A stretch of 33,762 nucleotides of DNA from Muribaculum sp. (GCA_023666965.1 JAMPAZ010000013.1:1-33762); one strand, 5' to 3'; shown: positions 17,297 through 27,344, counted from the stretch's first letter. Made by a program: numbers and translations. Notes: generated by a model not told the origin, from the letters alone.

Positions 17297-19123
17297 TTAA
17301 AATTTCTGCATATCCACAAGTCGCTTGTAGTAGCCCTCTTTGTTGATAAGTTCATCGTGAGTCCCGGCCTCTACGATTCTGCCCTCATGCATGACGCATA
17401 TCATGTCGGCATTTTTGATGGTAGACAGGCGGTGGGCGATGACGAGCGTCGTACGATTTTTCATAAGCCGTTCGAGAGCTTCCTGAACCGACTTTTCGCT
17501 CTCGCTGTCAAGGGCCGATGTGGCCTCGTCAAGAATCAATATGGGCGGATTCTTGAGTATTGCGCGAGCTATCGACAGGCGTTGGCGCTGCCCCCCTGAC
17601 AAGCGGCACCCGCGGTCGCCGATGCATGTCTGATAGCCTTCTTCTGTCGAAATTATGAAGTCATGGGCATTAGCAATTTTGGCGGCCTCCTCTACCTGAT
17701 CCATCGTGGCCGACTTTACACCGAATGTGATGTTGTTGTATATGGTGTCGTTAAACAAGATGGCCTCTTGATTCACGTTGCCCATAAGCGACCTTAAGTC
17801 ATGGACTTTCATGTCACGGATGTCGACCCCGTCGATTTCGATGGCCCCCGACTGCACATCATAAAAGCGGGGGAGCATATCGGCCAATGTCGACTTGCCG
17901 GACCCGCTCTGCCCGACGATGGCCACTGTAGAGCCGGCGGGAATGTGGAGCGAAACATCGTCAAGCACCGGAGCCGTATTGTAGGCGAAAGTCACGTCTT
18001 TATAGCTGATGTCGCCCTTGAAATCCTTAATCGCTACCGGATTTTCTGGATCCTTTATCGGATTTACGGCATCCAAAATCTTATCTACACGAATCATCGA
18101 GGCAAGACCTTTCTGGATGGAGTAAACCGACTTTGACAGATCCTTAGCCGGATTGATGATGTTGTAGAATATTATCATGTAGTAGATAAACGACGATGCC
18201 GTGATGTTCGACGTGCCGTATATGATCAGTGTACCTCCGAACCATAGCACAATTGCAATCGTCAACGTACCGAGAAATTCGCTCATCGGATGTGCCAGCG
18301 ACTGGCGGCGCGCAATACTGTTGCTCATTCGGTAAAACACCTGGTTTTCACGGTGGAAACGGTCTTCCACCTTTCCTTCGGCGTTAAACGCCTTGATTAT
18401 GCGGAGACCGCCGAGAGTCTCTTCGATGTTGGACATCAAAAGTCCCCATTGATTCTGAGCGTCGAGCGACTTGCGCTTCAGTCTCTTCCCGACACGTCCC
18501 ATGACCAGACCGGCAACGGGAAGCAAAATGAGCACGAATAGAGTTAGCTGCCACGACATGTAGAGCATCATGCCCAAGCACCCGATTATCATAATCGGAT
18601 TCTTGAAAAACATGTCCAACGTCGACATGATTGAATTCTCAATTTCAGCCACGTCGCCCGTCATTCTGGCCATGACATCGCCTTTGCGCGCTTCGGTAAA
18701 GTAGGATATGGGGAGCTGTACGATTTTATCGTACAGATAGTTGCGGATGTCGCGCACCACGCCGGAGCGCATCGGTATGATGAAGTAAGAGGCAAGGTAA
18801 GCCGTTCCGGTCTTAAGGCCGGTCATCACTACGAGCATGGCGGCAAGTGCGGCCAGTGCGGTCGACTGCCCCCATTTGTTGATGAGATACTGCGTATAAT
18901 AGTAGAAGTTGTTTACGGCCACGGTCTTCAGGTCGTCCGAACCCCATTCCATAAAATCGTAAGTGCCCTCGTTGATTCCGAATAGCATCTGAAGAATAGG
19001 TACGATAAGAGCAAATGAGAACAACGTCAAGAACGTCGTCAAGATATTAAACAGAATATTTAATATCAGGTATTTTTTGTAGGGAGGCACAAAACGCCTC
19101 AGTATACTCATCAGATCTTTCAT
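17297..19123 (-). CDS. MsbA-like ABC exporter (fused membrane and ATPase domains)
   Basis: This is a half-transporter of about 609 residues that should work as a homodimer in the inner membrane. Six membrane helices occupy roughly the first 330 residues. The ATPase domain has Walker A GQSGSGKST from residue 404, signature LSGGQRQR, Walker B ILILDEATSALD and switch histidine in IAHRLST. The family includes the lipid A flippase MsbA and many drug or lipid exporters. MsbA is the closest in layout, but the substrate cannot be read from sequence. I chose the ATG at 19123. The open frame continues to 19282, but that would cross the divergent promoters. A -7 element only five bases upstream of 19123 makes the ATG at 19111 a real alternative. 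Confidence 0.93.
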   Translation of the reverse strand: MKDLMSILRRFVPPYKKYLILNILFNILTTFLTLFSFALIVPILQMLFGINEGTYDFMEWGSDDLKTVAVNNFYYYTQYLINKWGQSTALAALAAMLVVMTGLKTGTAYLASYFIIPMRSGVVRDIRNYLYDKIVQLPISYFTEARKGDVMARMTGDVAEIENSIMSTLDMFFKNPIMIIGCLGMMLYMSWQLTLFVLILLPVAGLVMGRVGKRLKRKSLDAQNQWGLLMSNIEETLGGLRIIKAFNAEGKVEDRFHRENQVFYRMSNSIARRQSLAHPMSEFLGTLTIAIVLWFGGTLIIYGTSNITASSFIYYMIIFYNIINPAKDLSKSVYSIQKGLASMIRVDKILDAVNPIKDPENPVAIKDFKGDISYKDVTFAYNTAPVLDDVSLHIPAGSTVAIVGQSGSGKSTLADMLPRFYDVQSGAIEIDGVDIRDMKVHDLRSLMGNVNQEAILFNDTIYNNITFGVKSATMDQVEEAAKIANAHDFIISTEEGYQTCIGDRGCRLSGGQRQRLSIARAILKNPPILILDEATSALDSESEKSVQEALERLMKNRTTLVIAHRLSTIKNADMICVMHEGRIVEAGTHDELINKEGYYKRLVDMQKF

Positions 19124-19128
19124 AATTG

Positions 19129-19136
19129 CAAAGTTA
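19129..19136 (-). promoter_or_regulatory. Candidate -7 element for the ABC exporter
   Basis: TAACTTTG on the minus strand matches TAnnTTTG. The predicted start near 19125 would leave almost no leader before the ATG at 19123 and about 14 bases before the ATG at 19111. No clear -33 element is present. Confidence 0.4.
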
Positions 19137-19179
19137 TGATTTTTAGAGCAAATGTGACGCTTTTGTCGGTGGGATTTTG

Positions 19180-19187
19180 TAATTTTG
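19180..19187 (+). promoter_or_regulatory. Candidate -7 element for the iron-sulfur/thyA/folA group
   Basis: TAATTTTG matches TAnnTTTG and predicts a start near 19191, 27 bases before the ATG at 19218. A TTTG at 19162-19165 is closer (14 bases) than the usual 19-21. This position rules against the upstream TTG start at 19185. Confidence 0.42.
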
Positions 19188-19217
19188 TTGACTAACATTC
19201 TCTTCCTGAAAGCTACG

Positions 19218-20237
19218 ATGCCACATTTTAAGCGATATACGGCTCTAAAGATGTCTCGTGTAGCGGTGTCGCTTATCGTCACCTCTATGCTGACTCTGTT
19301 GTGGATCGAATTCGGCGACCTTTTTCTGTGCAGTTTCGGTTGGGTAGAGCGGTGGCTTGTTATTCCCGTAGGTGTGTCGATGTCGATGATTACGGTGGCT
19401 TTTTGGATTGCATTTACCTCGTTGTTCGGCAGGGTCTATTGTTCATCAATCTGTCCGTTGGGTACATTTCAAGATATAGCGGCGAGGTTGGGTCGGGCAT
19501 CCCGCCGAGGCACTGCAAAAGATTATAGATATTCCCCTCCGCTCAACAGACTACGTTACGCCGTCTTGGCGATTGTGATCGCCTGCTGGATTGTCTCGTT
19601 TATGTTTATTCCCGTGCTTGTCGAACCCGACCATATATACAGCAGCTTCATCAATGAGCTTTTTAAGCCGGTTTGGGGGCACGTCAATAATGTCATAGCT
19701 CGAATCGGAGTAGCCACCGGTTGGTGGAGCCTTACATACGTGGCCGGTATCTCCGTGTCGCTGTTTGCTCTGGCGTTTGCATTGGTGTCTATTCTGACTG
19801 TAGGGACGATGGCTTGGTTCTTTGGTCGCACATACTGCAACACCATCTGCCCCGTCGGCACAGCTTTAGGCGTTGTCTCAAAGCAGTCGCTTTGGCACAT
19901 CGACATTGACACCGACCTGTGCATCAACTGCGGCAAATGCGAGTGGGCATGTAAAGCCTCGTGCATCGACCTTAGGGATCATGTGGTAGATGGATCGCGG
20001 TGCATAAACTGCTTCAACTGTTTGACGGTGTGCCCTAACGATGCCATATTCTATCGCCCTGTAAAAAAGCAACTGTCCCTGCCGATGATGCAACGAATAG
20101 ATGCCCCGAAAGTGGGTGCTACAACCACTATGTCGGCCGACGCGGGATGTCCTGTCTCCGACATGCGGCCCGGTAAATCTATTCAGGAAACTAATTTAGT
20201 AAATTCAACCAATCAATCAGATGAAACAATATCTTGA
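19218..20237 (+). CDS. NapH-like 4Fe-4S membrane ferredoxin protein
   Basis: This is a membrane electron-transfer protein of 339 residues. It has four likely membrane helices (about 14-33, 49-70, 113-135, 175-200), two NapH-type motifs [10 protein letters not shown] (71-80) and [10 protein letters not shown] (203-212), and two complete [4Fe-4S] ferredoxin motifs CxxCxxCxxxC at Cys235-245 and Cys262-272. The C-terminal tail (about 285-339) is polar. Its electron donor and acceptor are unknown. NapH, CcoG and NosR-like proteins share this architecture, and none can be named with confidence here. The ATG at 19218 fits the predicted transcript start. The last 17 bases overlap thyA, so translation of the two is probably coupled. 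Confidence 0.88.
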   Translation: MPHFKRYTALKMSRVAVSLIVTSMLTLLWIEFGDLFLCSFGWVERWLVIPVGVSMSMITVAFWIAFTSLFGRVYCSSICPLGTFQDIAARLGRASRRGTAKDYRYSPPLNRLRYAVLAIVIACWIVSFMFIPVLVEPDHIYSSFINELFKPVWGHVNNVIARIGVATGWWSLTYVAGISVSLFALAFALVSILTVGTMAWFFGRTYCNTICPVGTALGVVSKQSLWHIDIDTDLCINCGKCEWACKASCIDLRDHVVDGSRCINCFNCLTVCPNDAIFYRPVKKQLSLPMMQRIDAPKVGATTTMSADAGCPVSDMRPGKSIQETNLVNSTNQSDETIS

Positions 20238-21015
20238 CCTTATCAATAGAGTGCTGACCGACGGTGTCGACAAAGGCGACCGTACGGGAACGGGTACCCG
20301 GAGTATATTCGGACATCAAATGCGGTTCAATCTTGAAGAGGGATTTCCCCTGCTGACTACTAAAAAGCTGCATCTAAAGTCTATCATTTATGAGTTGCTT
20401 TGGTTTCTGCAGGGCGACACCAACGTCCACTACCTGCAGCAAAACGGAGTAAGAATCTGGAACGAATGGGCCGATGCCGACGGCGAGCTTGGTCCCATTT
20501 ATGGAAAGCAATGGCGTTCGTGGCCCGATTATTCCGGTGGTTCCATTGACCAAATAACCGAAGTGGTGAACACTATAAAAAATAATCCCGACTCGCGCCG
20601 AATTATCGTAAATGCTTGGAATGTAGCTCAAATCGACGATATGGCCTTGCCTCCGTGTCATTGCTTTTTTCAATTTTATGTGGCCGCCGGACGCTTAAGT
20701 CTGCAACTTTACCAACGCTCGGCCGATATATTCCTGGGCGTTCCGTTCAACATTGCCTCGTATGCCCTGTTGCTTATGATGATGGCTCAAGTCACAGGAT
20801 TGCGTCCCGGCGATTTCGTACATACGCTCGGCGATGCACACATTTATAACAATCACTTTGAGCAGGCTCGTCTGCAGCTCGAGCGCGATCCTCGGCCTCT
20901 CCCCAGAATGATTATCAATCCGGAAGTAAAGGACATTTTCAACTTTAAGTATGAAGATTTTACGCTTGAAGGCTATGATCCGCATCCCCATATCAAAGCT
21001 ACTGTTGCCGTATGA
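20221..21015 (+). CDS. thyA: Thymidylate synthase
   Basis: ThyA converts dUMP and methylene-tetrahydrofolate to dTMP and dihydrofolate. The protein has 264 residues, the same as E. coli ThyA, with the nucleophile at Cys146 in [12 protein letters not shown]. Arg21 in GDRTGTGT (phosphate binding) and the dUMP-contacting [13 protein letters not shown] segment are present. The gene begins inside the end of the iron-sulfur gene and its stop overlaps the folA start (ATGA), giving a three-gene translationally coupled unit. Confidence 0.98.
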   Translation: MKQYLDLINRVLTDGVDKGDRTGTGTRSIFGHQMRFNLEEGFPLLTTKKLHLKSIIYELLWFLQGDTNVHYLQQNGVRIWNEWADADGELGPIYGKQWRSWPDYSGGSIDQITEVVNTIKNNPDSRRIIVNAWNVAQIDDMALPPCHCFFQFYVAAGRLSLQLYQRSADIFLGVPFNIASYALLLMMMAQVTGLRPGDFVHTLGDAHIYNNHFEQARLQLERDPRPLPRMIINPEVKDIFNFKYEDFTLEGYDPHPHIKATVAV

Positions 21016-21527
21016 CATCATCCTTAGACCGACCTAAAGTCACTGTTATAGCCGCTATGACGCGCGACGGCGGTTTGGGACGCGCAGGTCAATTGCTCTA
21101 CCACATCAGCGACGACCTTAAACACTTTAAAAGGGTCACTATGGGGAAGCCGATTATCATGGGCCGTAGGACATTTGAATCGTTTCCCAATGGTGCGCTC
21201 CCAGGAAGGCGCAACATTGTCGTTACCACCCGTGCCGATTATTCCGCCTCCGGAATAATGACTGCCGGCTCCGTTGAAGAGGCTCTTCGACTCGCTTCCG
21301 ACTGCGAGGAGGCAATGGTGATAGGTGGGGGAGAAATCTACCGTCAGATGATGCCGTTGGCCACGTCGCTCGAATTGACCGTCATAGATGCCGACGCACC
21401 CGAAGGTACAGACACATTCATGCCGGCCATCGACCCAAGCCAATGGAGTGAGGAAAGTGCCTCGGAGCCTGCTGTCGATCCGCGCACCGGTGTCAGCTAC
21501 CGCTTCATCACCCTTCGACGCAAGTAA
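21012..21527 (+). CDS. folA: Dihydrofolate reductase
   Basis: FolA reduces dihydrofolate, the by-product of ThyA, back to tetrahydrofolate using NADPH. Its 171 residues include the active-site acid Asp35 in [10 protein letters not shown], the NADPH-binding stretch [12 protein letters not shown] at about 46-57, [10 protein letters not shown] at 65-74 and [10 protein letters not shown] at about 97-106. The usual LPW before the active acid reads LLY here, which I recall as normal for Bacteroidota enzymes. The start ATG overlaps the thyA stop by four bases. A strong terminator follows. Confidence 0.96.
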   Translation: MTSSLDRPKVTVIAAMTRDGGLGRAGQLLYHISDDLKHFKRVTMGKPIIMGRRTFESFPNGALPGRRNIVVTTRADYSASGIMTAGSVEEALRLASDCEEAMVIGGGEIYRQMMPLATSLELTVIDADAPEGTDTFMPAIDPSQWSEESASEPAVDPRTGVSYRFITLRRK

Positions 21528-21538
21528 CCCTTAGTAAT

Positions 21539-21596
21539 TCATACAAAACAACGGGGCGTTGCCAAAAATTCGGCAACGCCCCGTTGTTTTGTATGA
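21539..21596. terminator. Bidirectional terminator between folA and secDF
   Basis: Arms at 21539-21563 and 21572-21596 pair perfectly over 25 bp around an 8-base loop. The core is GGGGCGTTGCC, with A/T-rich bases at the foot of the stem. It sits 11 bases past the folA stop and 12 bases before the secDF stop, so it serves both converging transcripts. Confidence 0.9.
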
Positions 21597-21608
21597 GATG
21601 AATGCTAT

Positions 21609-24491
21609 TTACTTCTTTGCTCCACGGCGACGATCGATAAGATAAGCTACCGGCGAAGCGATGTAGATAGTTGCAAGAGTACCGATAATCACACCGAACA
21701 GCATCGCAAACACGAAGCTGCGGATTGACTCACCGCCAAGGATGAAGATACAGAGAAGTACCAAGAGGGTAGAACCTGAAGTGATCACCGTACGGCTGAG
21801 AGTGCTGTTGATTGACTGATTAACAAGCGTGTAGAAGTTCTGCTTCGGATAAAGCTGAATATTTTCACGTACACGGTCGAATACCACCACCGTATCGTTA
21901 ATCTGATAACCAATCACGGTAAGTATTGCGGCGATGAACGACTGGTCAATTTCCATAGAGAACGGAAGAATGCCCCAGAACAGAGTGTAGAAACCAATGA
22001 TGGTGAATGCTGTAAACGCTACTGCTGCAAGAGCTCCTACTGAGAATGCTACGTTGTGGAAGCGTACCAAGATGTAGAGGAACATTGCGATAAGCGAGAA
22101 GATTACGGCCACGTAGGCATCTTGCTTCATGTCGGCCGCGATGGTCGGTCCCACTTTCTGTGAACTCTGGATACCGACATTCTCGTTTGTTGTCGAGAAG
22201 TCTTCGAGGCTCATTCCGCTAAGCTCGTCCTTAAGACCGTTATAGAGGATGTTGGTAATCTCTGAGTCAACGCCGTCGGTCTCTTCGTCAATCTTATAGT
22301 TCGTAGAGATGCGCACCTTGGTGTCGTTGTCGATAGTGATTACCGACAAAGAAGCGTCGGGGAACATAGGAGCAAGCTTGCTCTCAATCTCCTGAGTCTT
22401 CACGGGGTGATCAAACTGTACGATATAGTTACGTCCGCCGGAGAAGTCGATACCTTGGTTAAGACCGCGGGCAAAGAGCGAAATCACTACGATTACCACT
22501 AAGGCTGCACATACTGAGAACGATATCTTGCGCTGGTCGAGGAAGTTGATCTTAGTGTTGTAGAACATGCCCTTCGACAACGAAGTCGAGAATGTTAGCT
22601 TCTGGAACGGAGCGGTCTTGCCGAATCCGATGAATACCAGACGGGTCAAGAACACTGCGGTGAAGAACGAGCAGACGATACCGATGATCAACGTAGTGGC
22701 GAAGCCCTTGATGGGGCCTGTTCCGTAAAGCAGAAGGATTACGGCTGTGATGACTGAAGTGAGGTTGGAGTCGAAGATAGCAGAGAATGCATTGCTGTAA
22801 CCGTCAGCGATGGCCTGCTGAATCTTCTTGCCGGCGCGAAGCTCCTCTTTGGCGCGCTCAAAGATAAGCACGTTGGCATCGACTGCCATACCTAACGCAA
22901 GCACGATACCGGCGATACCCGAAAGGGTGAGCACTGCCTGGAAGGAGGCCAAAATACCCATCGTAAAGAACAAGTTGCAGACAAGACCCATGTTGGCGAC
23001 AAGACCGGGGATTACCCCATAGAACGCCATCATAAAGATCATAAGCAGAATCAAGGCGATTACGAACGAAAGGAATCCGTCTTGAATCGCTTGTTTACCG
23101 AGCGACGGACCGATGACCGTGTCGCTGATAATCTCGACCTTGGCGGCCATCTTACCTGACTTAAGCACGTTGGCTAAGTCCTTTGCATCGTCAACGGTGA
23201 AGTTTCCGGTGATTTCTGAACGTCCGCCCTCAATCACTGAATTGATACGAGGCGCTGAATAGACTGCGTCGTCGAGAACGATGGCCACCGGCTTGCCGAT
23301 GTTGTTCTGAGTCACGCGGGCCCAAGCCTTTGCGCCTTCGTTGTTCATCTCCATGGTCACGTAGTTGCCCTTCATGGTCTCGAAGTCGCTTCCTGCGGCT
23401 ACGACGACGTCACCGGCCAAGGCGGGCTTGCCGTTATTGGTCTTAAGAGCCACGAGCTGATAGATGTCGGCCTTGCGGGTAGTATTGGTTACTGTGTCGG
23501 TGTACTGTACCTCCTGCGGCTTAACCTCCCAAAGGAGCTTAAGGTTGGACGGAAGTATGCGGGCGGCCATCGGTGAGTTGATGATAGAGTCAATCTTTTC
23601 GCGGTGTGCCTGAGTGGCCATACCCACGTAAGGGGTGCCATTGTAGCCCGAGCCGTCGAAATATCCAAACAGTGTATTGAACGAGCCGATAGTGTCGGCG
23701 CGGAGGGCGTTTTCAAGAGCCATCAACTGCGGATATATCTCATCGAGAGAGTACACTTCGTAGAACTCGAGATTTGCCGATGCTTTAAGAAGGTCGCGTA
23801 CACGGTCGTGTTCCTTAACGCCGGGAAGTTCGAGAAGTATCTGACCGTCCTTTTCAAGCTCTTGGATGTTGGGGGCTACCACACCGAATTGGTCGATACG
23901 GTTGCGGAGCACATTGGTTGAGCTGTTTACGCGGTCTTTAACCTCCTGCTTAACGATGGCTTCTACCTGGTCGGCATTGTCGCCGCGCTTGGCCACGTTC
24001 TTGAACACCACTGCCATGTCGGCGCTCGGGTCGATACGCTTATATTCGTTAAAGAAAGCGCCTACATAGTCGCTTGTCTTATTTTTCTTAACTACTGAAT
24101 CGGTGGCGTGAAGAACGCGGTTGAAGGTCTTGTTGCCGTCGGCGTTCGCGATTGAGCGGAGAATGTCGGGAACCGACACCTGAAGAATCACGTTCATACC
24201 CCCCTTCAAGTCCAGACCGAGACCAACGCCCATCTTCTGTACCTGATTGAAAGTATATCCGAATACGGGATAAACCTTTTCTTTACCGATTGAATCAATG
24301 TAATTCTTGTATGCCTTAGTGTAGGCTTCAGAATTGGCATCGCCGTTAGCGAGCACCAGCGCATACTCCTGTGCCTTCTTCTCGTGCTTGTTGGTCACCC
24401 ACGAGAACGAGAGGTAAAACAGACACACGAGCACCAAGAAGATTGCTATCACACCGGAAATAGCACTTCCGGTCGTACCTTTGCTTTGCAT
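21609..24491 (-). CDS. secDF: Fused SecDF protein-export membrane component
   Basis: SecDF assists Sec translocation using the proton gradient, pulling substrates out on the periplasmic side. The 960-residue protein joins SecD and SecF in one chain, as is normal in Bacteroidota. The SecD half has one N-terminal helix, the GLDLKGGMNVILQV motif, a large periplasmic domain, and GMAVDANVLIFERAKEE in the membrane part. The SecF half begins near GIDFSGGRNYIVQFDHP and includes YQINDTVVVFDRVREN. About twelve membrane helices are expected. It has its own promoter and ends at the terminator shared with folA. Confidence 0.97.
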   Translation of the reverse strand: MQSKGTTGSAISGVIAIFLVLVCLFYLSFSWVTNKHEKKAQEYALVLANGDANSEAYTKAYKNYIDSIGKEKVYPVFGYTFNQVQKMGVGLGLDLKGGMNVILQVSVPDILRSIANADGNKTFNRVLHATDSVVKKNKTSDYVGAFFNEYKRIDPSADMAVVFKNVAKRGDNADQVEAIVKQEVKDRVNSSTNVLRNRIDQFGVVAPNIQELEKDGQILLELPGVKEHDRVRDLLKASANLEFYEVYSLDEIYPQLMALENALRADTIGSFNTLFGYFDGSGYNGTPYVGMATQAHREKIDSIINSPMAARILPSNLKLLWEVKPQEVQYTDTVTNTTRKADIYQLVALKTNNGKPALAGDVVVAAGSDFETMKGNYVTMEMNNEGAKAWARVTQNNIGKPVAIVLDDAVYSAPRINSVIEGGRSEITGNFTVDDAKDLANVLKSGKMAAKVEIISDTVIGPSLGKQAIQDGFLSFVIALILLMIFMMAFYGVIPGLVANMGLVCNLFFTMGILASFQAVLTLSGIAGIVLALGMAVDANVLIFERAKEELRAGKKIQQAIADGYSNAFSAIFDSNLTSVITAVILLLYGTGPIKGFATTLIIGIVCSFFTAVFLTRLVFIGFGKTAPFQKLTFSTSLSKGMFYNTKINFLDQRKISFSVCAALVVIVVISLFARGLNQGIDFSGGRNYIVQFDHPVKTQEIESKLAPMFPDASLSVITIDNDTKVRISTNYKIDEETDGVDSEITNILYNGLKDELSGMSLEDFSTTNENVGIQSSQKVGPTIAADMKQDAYVAVIFSLIAMFLYILVRFHNVAFSVGALAAVAFTAFTIIGFYTLFWGILPFSMEIDQSFIAAILTVIGYQINDTVVVFDRVRENIQLYPKQNFYTLVNQSINSTLSRTVITSGSTLLVLLCIFILGGESIRSFVFAMLFGVIIGTLATIYIASPVAYLIDRRRGAKK

Positions 24492-24546
24492 GTGTTTGAA
24501 AAAATGATGATATTAAGTTATTAAAATTTTTCTGAAATTCAGGGTG

Positions 24547-24554
24547 CAAATATA
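24547..24554 (-). promoter_or_regulatory. Candidate -7 element for secDF
   Basis: TATATTTG on the minus strand matches TAnnTTTG and predicts a start near 24543, about 52 bases before the secDF ATG. Upstream there is only a partial -33 match (TTTATG around 24580-24575). Nothing else was identified in the 180-base gap. Confidence 0.48.
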
Positions 24555-24671
24555 ACTCTTTTTTCTGTGACTATCATAAAAGAGAGCCGATAAAATGACT
24601 CTTAACGACTCATTTAGCCGTCGGTGACATGGCATATCGCCTTTGAAAATGTTAAATTTTGAAAAATCGCA

Positions 24672-25631
24672 TCAATATTGCAATCCGAGATTGTCGACCC
24701 ATAGGGTCATGCCCGGTGTCCCTTCGTATGCTGTTCCGCAGCCTGACGAGCACATCACCAAGATGTGGGTAGGTGTTGCGTCGGCATCGTCCCAGCCCAC
24801 TTCCTTTACCGGAACCATCTCGCCTTTTGAGTTTGTGGCATAGTAGCTTTTATCTTCAGGAATAAGCCCCATATAGCTCTGGAAGCGTGAGTCGCCGGTG
24901 ATGTCGCCGTACATTACCGGAATCTTATGGCCTTTAATCCACCCGGAGGTCGACTTTGAGTAGCGTTCACGGCCCGTTCCGACCCGCTTGGCATACAAGT
25001 TGCCGTCCTTGTCTTCCCAACGGCGCTGAAGCAGGATGTAGACTTCGGCGCTGTCATGGCCGGGAAGATTCTTTTTCGACGTTCCTGTAGCACGCACTTT
25101 CTGTGCCCCTTCCGGGACTTCAACCCGATAGTCAAGCGTCAAGTATTTAGGATGTTTCGTGAACGGCACGCCCATTTCCATTTTCCCGTAAGGATTGGAT
25201 GTGCTTCGGATCGGCTCATTGTTGTGGCCTAGATAGATTGATCCGCTGACGAGTACTTCAAGATTGACTATCCCGAGCACTTTTACCTTTTCATAGATGG
25301 TGGTCAGCTTGCAGCATCGTCCTCCCGATGGGTTTTCATCCGGAAATACGGCGTTGCTCGCCTTGACTATGCCCGCCACTTTCGCCATCACGTTTGAAGT
25401 GGCCCAAGGCGAACCGCCTTGGTTGCTGTACGCCTTGTTGCCGTCGACCTCGCCGTTTGGGGCTATTTCGTAAACCTTTTTCTCTGCCCCGCCTATCAGC
25501 TTGGATTCATGGATGTTGCGAGTAAGCCAATTCTCAAAATCGCCGTATTTCAGCGTCTCGGTAGTCTGTGAATATGCCGTCGAAGTCCACAGTGGGAGCA
25601 ACAACGGCACGAAATATTTCATAAAATGCAT
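24672..25631 (-). CDS. Secreted PCMD-domain protein
   Basis: This is a 319-residue exported protein with a signal peptide at about 1-22 (cleavage near AYSQ). The remainder matches my knowledge of the PCMD family (putative carbohydrate metabolism domain), a jelly-roll-like module common in Bacteroidota. Characteristic stretches are near the C-terminus: THILVMCSSGCGTAYEG and MTLWVDNLGLQY. Many family members are lipoproteins, but this one has no lipobox cysteine, so it is probably periplasmic or surface-associated without a lipid anchor. It starts 16 bases after ispF and is the last gene of the porV-ispF group. Its ligand is unknown. Confidence 0.82.
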   Translation of the reverse strand: MHFMKYFVPLLLPLWTSTAYSQTTETLKYGDFENWLTRNIHESKLIGGAEKKVYEIAPNGEVDGNKAYSNQGGSPWATSNVMAKVAGIVKASNAVFPDENPSGGRCCKLTTIYEKVKVLGIVNLEVLVSGSIYLGHNNEPIRSTSNPYGKMEMGVPFTKHPKYLTLDYRVEVPEGAQKVRATGTSKKNLPGHDSAEVYILLQRRWEDKDGNLYAKRVGTGRERYSKSTSGWIKGHKIPVMYGDITGDSRFQSYMGLIPEDKSYYATNSKGEMVPVKEVGWDDADATPTHILVMCSSGCGTAYEGTPGMTLWVDNLGLQY

Positions 25632-25647
25632 AATAAACGTATTAAGT

Positions 25648-26130
25648 TCAGGTTCGGTAAATCAATGCCGAAGCTTGTGCGGCAATGCCTTCGCCACGTC
25701 CCGTGAAACCAAGTTTTTCGGTCGTGGTGGCCTTTACCGACACACACGAAGGTTCAACGCATAAGTCGGAGGCTATGTTCGCGATCATGTCCGGAATATA
25801 CGGAAGCATTTTGGGCGCTTGGGCCATGATTGTGACATCTACATTGCCCACCTTATAACCTTCTGACGACAATAAGTCGCGCACTTTGCGGAGCAACATC
25901 CTCGAATCGGCGCCTTTGTATGCGGGGTCGGTGTCCGGAAAGTGGTAGCCGATGTCGCGGAGTGCGGCAGCTCCTAAGAGCGCATCCGCAAGCGCGTGCA
26001 GGGCCACGTCGGCATCGCTGTGGCCGAGAAGTCCCAAATGATAGGGTATTTTGACTCCGCACATCCACAAGTCGCGGCCTTCTACGAGCCTGTGTACGTC
26101 AAATCCGTTGCCTACGCGAATATTAACCAT
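25648..26130 (-). CDS. ispF: 2-C-methyl-D-erythritol 2,4-cyclodiphosphate synthase
   Basis: IspF forms the cyclic diphosphate intermediate of the non-mevalonate isoprenoid pathway as a zinc-dependent trimer. In 160 residues the metal ligands Asp11, His13 (FDVHR) and His45 (VALHALADA) are present, along with HSDAD at 37-41, the FPDTD motif at 64-68 and [18 protein letters not shown] near the C-terminus. It lies 11 bases after porV, so they are co-transcribed. The pairing of an isoprenoid gene with a secretion gene has no obvious functional reason. Confidence 0.97.
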   Translation of the reverse strand: MVNIRVGNGFDVHRLVEGRDLWMCGVKIPYHLGLLGHSDADVALHALADALLGAAALRDIGYHFPDTDPAYKGADSRMLLRKVRDLLSSEGYKVGNVDVTIMAQAPKMLPYIPDMIANIASDLCVEPSCVSVKATTTEKLGFTGRGEGIAAQASALIYRT

Positions 26131-26141
26131 ATTACTCTGAT

Positions 26142-27344
26142 TTATCTTCCGAAAAGTTCTTTGATTCCGTCCATGTCGAAGGTCAGTGTAAACCTCAGAG
26201 TTTGGTCGAGCGGTGACGTCTGGGCTGTGGCCATCATATAAGATGCGTCTATTTTAAGCACGTTGAGCGAAAATCCGGCTCCTAAACCGAAATACTTACG
26301 GCCGCCCTTGAATTCATTTTCGTAATAGTAACCGGCGCGGAGGAAGAACTGCTGATTGTAGCTGTATTCCGCTCCGATCGACCATGTTATTTCGCGAAGC
26401 TCTTCCTTCAGTCCACCGGGAGCATCGGAGAATGACTTGAAAATACCCGTGATTGGCGACATGTTTTTCCAGTCTTCAAGCGCGTTGATATACTCTTCTT
26501 GACCTTCGATATCGTCGGGATAGTCGCTTAGACGGGGCTTGGTGGGCACAAGCAGCTTGTTGAGATCCAGCGACAGCGCGAGATTGTGGTAATCGGCAAG
26601 AGGGAAGGTGAACGTCGTACCCAACCGCAGATTGGTCGGCAGGAATGCTGGCTCCTCGCCGTCGCCGTAATTGACCTTGCTTCCGATGTTGGAGATGTTC
26701 CACCCGAACGACCACTGGCACTCGTTGCGGCCTATGATTGGATATTTTGTCAAGAATCCGGATATGTCGGCCGAGAAAGCCGACGCTCCGGTATTACCGT
26801 TGTCATACGACATGCTTCCTCCGTAGCCGAGGTCGGAATAGATGTAACGAAGCACGATACCCATCGAATAGCTTTCCGACAGCTTGCGCGAGTAGCCTAC
26901 GTCGACCGACAGTTCGTAGGGGTTCAAGTTCTGGCCGGTATAAATGTCGCTGCCCGTACTAACTTCGCCGAGCGAGAAGTAGCGAAGCGACGCCGAGATG
27001 GCTTGATTGTCGTAAGTTCCCAATTTCCAGAAGCCTGACACGTTTGCCAGAAAAATGTCGTTGACCAACTTGCGCAACCAAGGGGTATAGCTTAACGAGA
27101 TGCCGGCATTGCTGTAGGCAAACGCGTATTTTGATGGATTCCAGAATTGGCTGTTGGCATCCGGGTCGGTAGCCGCGCCGATGTCGCCCATAGCCGCTCC
27201 ACGGGCATCCGGAGCTATACTCAATGAGTTAACGCCGGTCTGTACGGGATTAAACTGATCGCCTTTGGTGTCGGCCCAAATCGTTGCCGGCACAATGATG
27301 GCCAAGGCGCAAACCGTCAATATTTTACTAATATGTCGAATCAT
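26142..27344 (-). CDS. porV: PorV type IX secretion outer-membrane barrel protein
   Basis: PorV (LptO) is an outer-membrane beta-barrel that binds the C-terminal sorting domain of type IX cargo as it leaves the translocon and delivers it to the attachment complex. The 400-residue protein has a signal peptide (about 1-24), then the family opening [18 protein letters not shown] with WNPSKYAF. A series of amphipathic beta-strands of the FadL-like PorV/PorQ fold follows, ending in an aromatic-rich final strand ([11 protein letters not shown]). It is the first gene of porV-ispF-PCMD. I found no consensus promoter in the 209 bases before it. Confidence 0.93.
   Translation of the reverse strand: MIRHISKILTVCALAIIVPATIWADTKGDQFNPVQTGVNSLSIAPDARGAAMGDIGAATDPDANSQFWNPSKYAFAYSNAGISLSYTPWLRKLVNDIFLANVSGFWKLGTYDNQAISASLRYFSLGEVSTGSDIYTGQNLNPYELSVDVGYSRKLSESYSMGIVLRYIYSDLGYGGSMSYDNGNTGASAFSADISGFLTKYPIIGRNECQWSFGWNISNIGSKVNYGDGEEPAFLPTNLRLGTTFTFPLADYHNLALSLDLNKLLVPTKPRLSDYPDDIEGQEEYINALEDWKNMSPITGIFKSFSDAPGGLKEELREITWSIGAEYSYNQQFFLRAGYYYENEFKGGRKYFGLGAGFSLNVLKIDASYMMATAQTSPLDQTLRFTLTFDMDGIKELFGR

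Noticed and set aside
17269-17355. 29-residue N-terminal extension of RpiB
   Set aside because: It overlaps the ABC exporter's 3' end and does not match the family N-terminus. The ATG at 17268 is preferred.
21024-21443. 139-codon minus-strand frame
   Set aside because: It is antisense to folA, which has all DHFR motifs.
21609-24491. SecD-SecF fusion as a sequencing error or gene merger
   Set aside because: The single-chain SecDF is usual in Bacteroidota and the frame is continuous through the junction.
26586-27038. 150-codon plus-strand frame
   Set aside because: It is antisense to porV, whose barrel family is clear. The frame is a codon-bias shadow.
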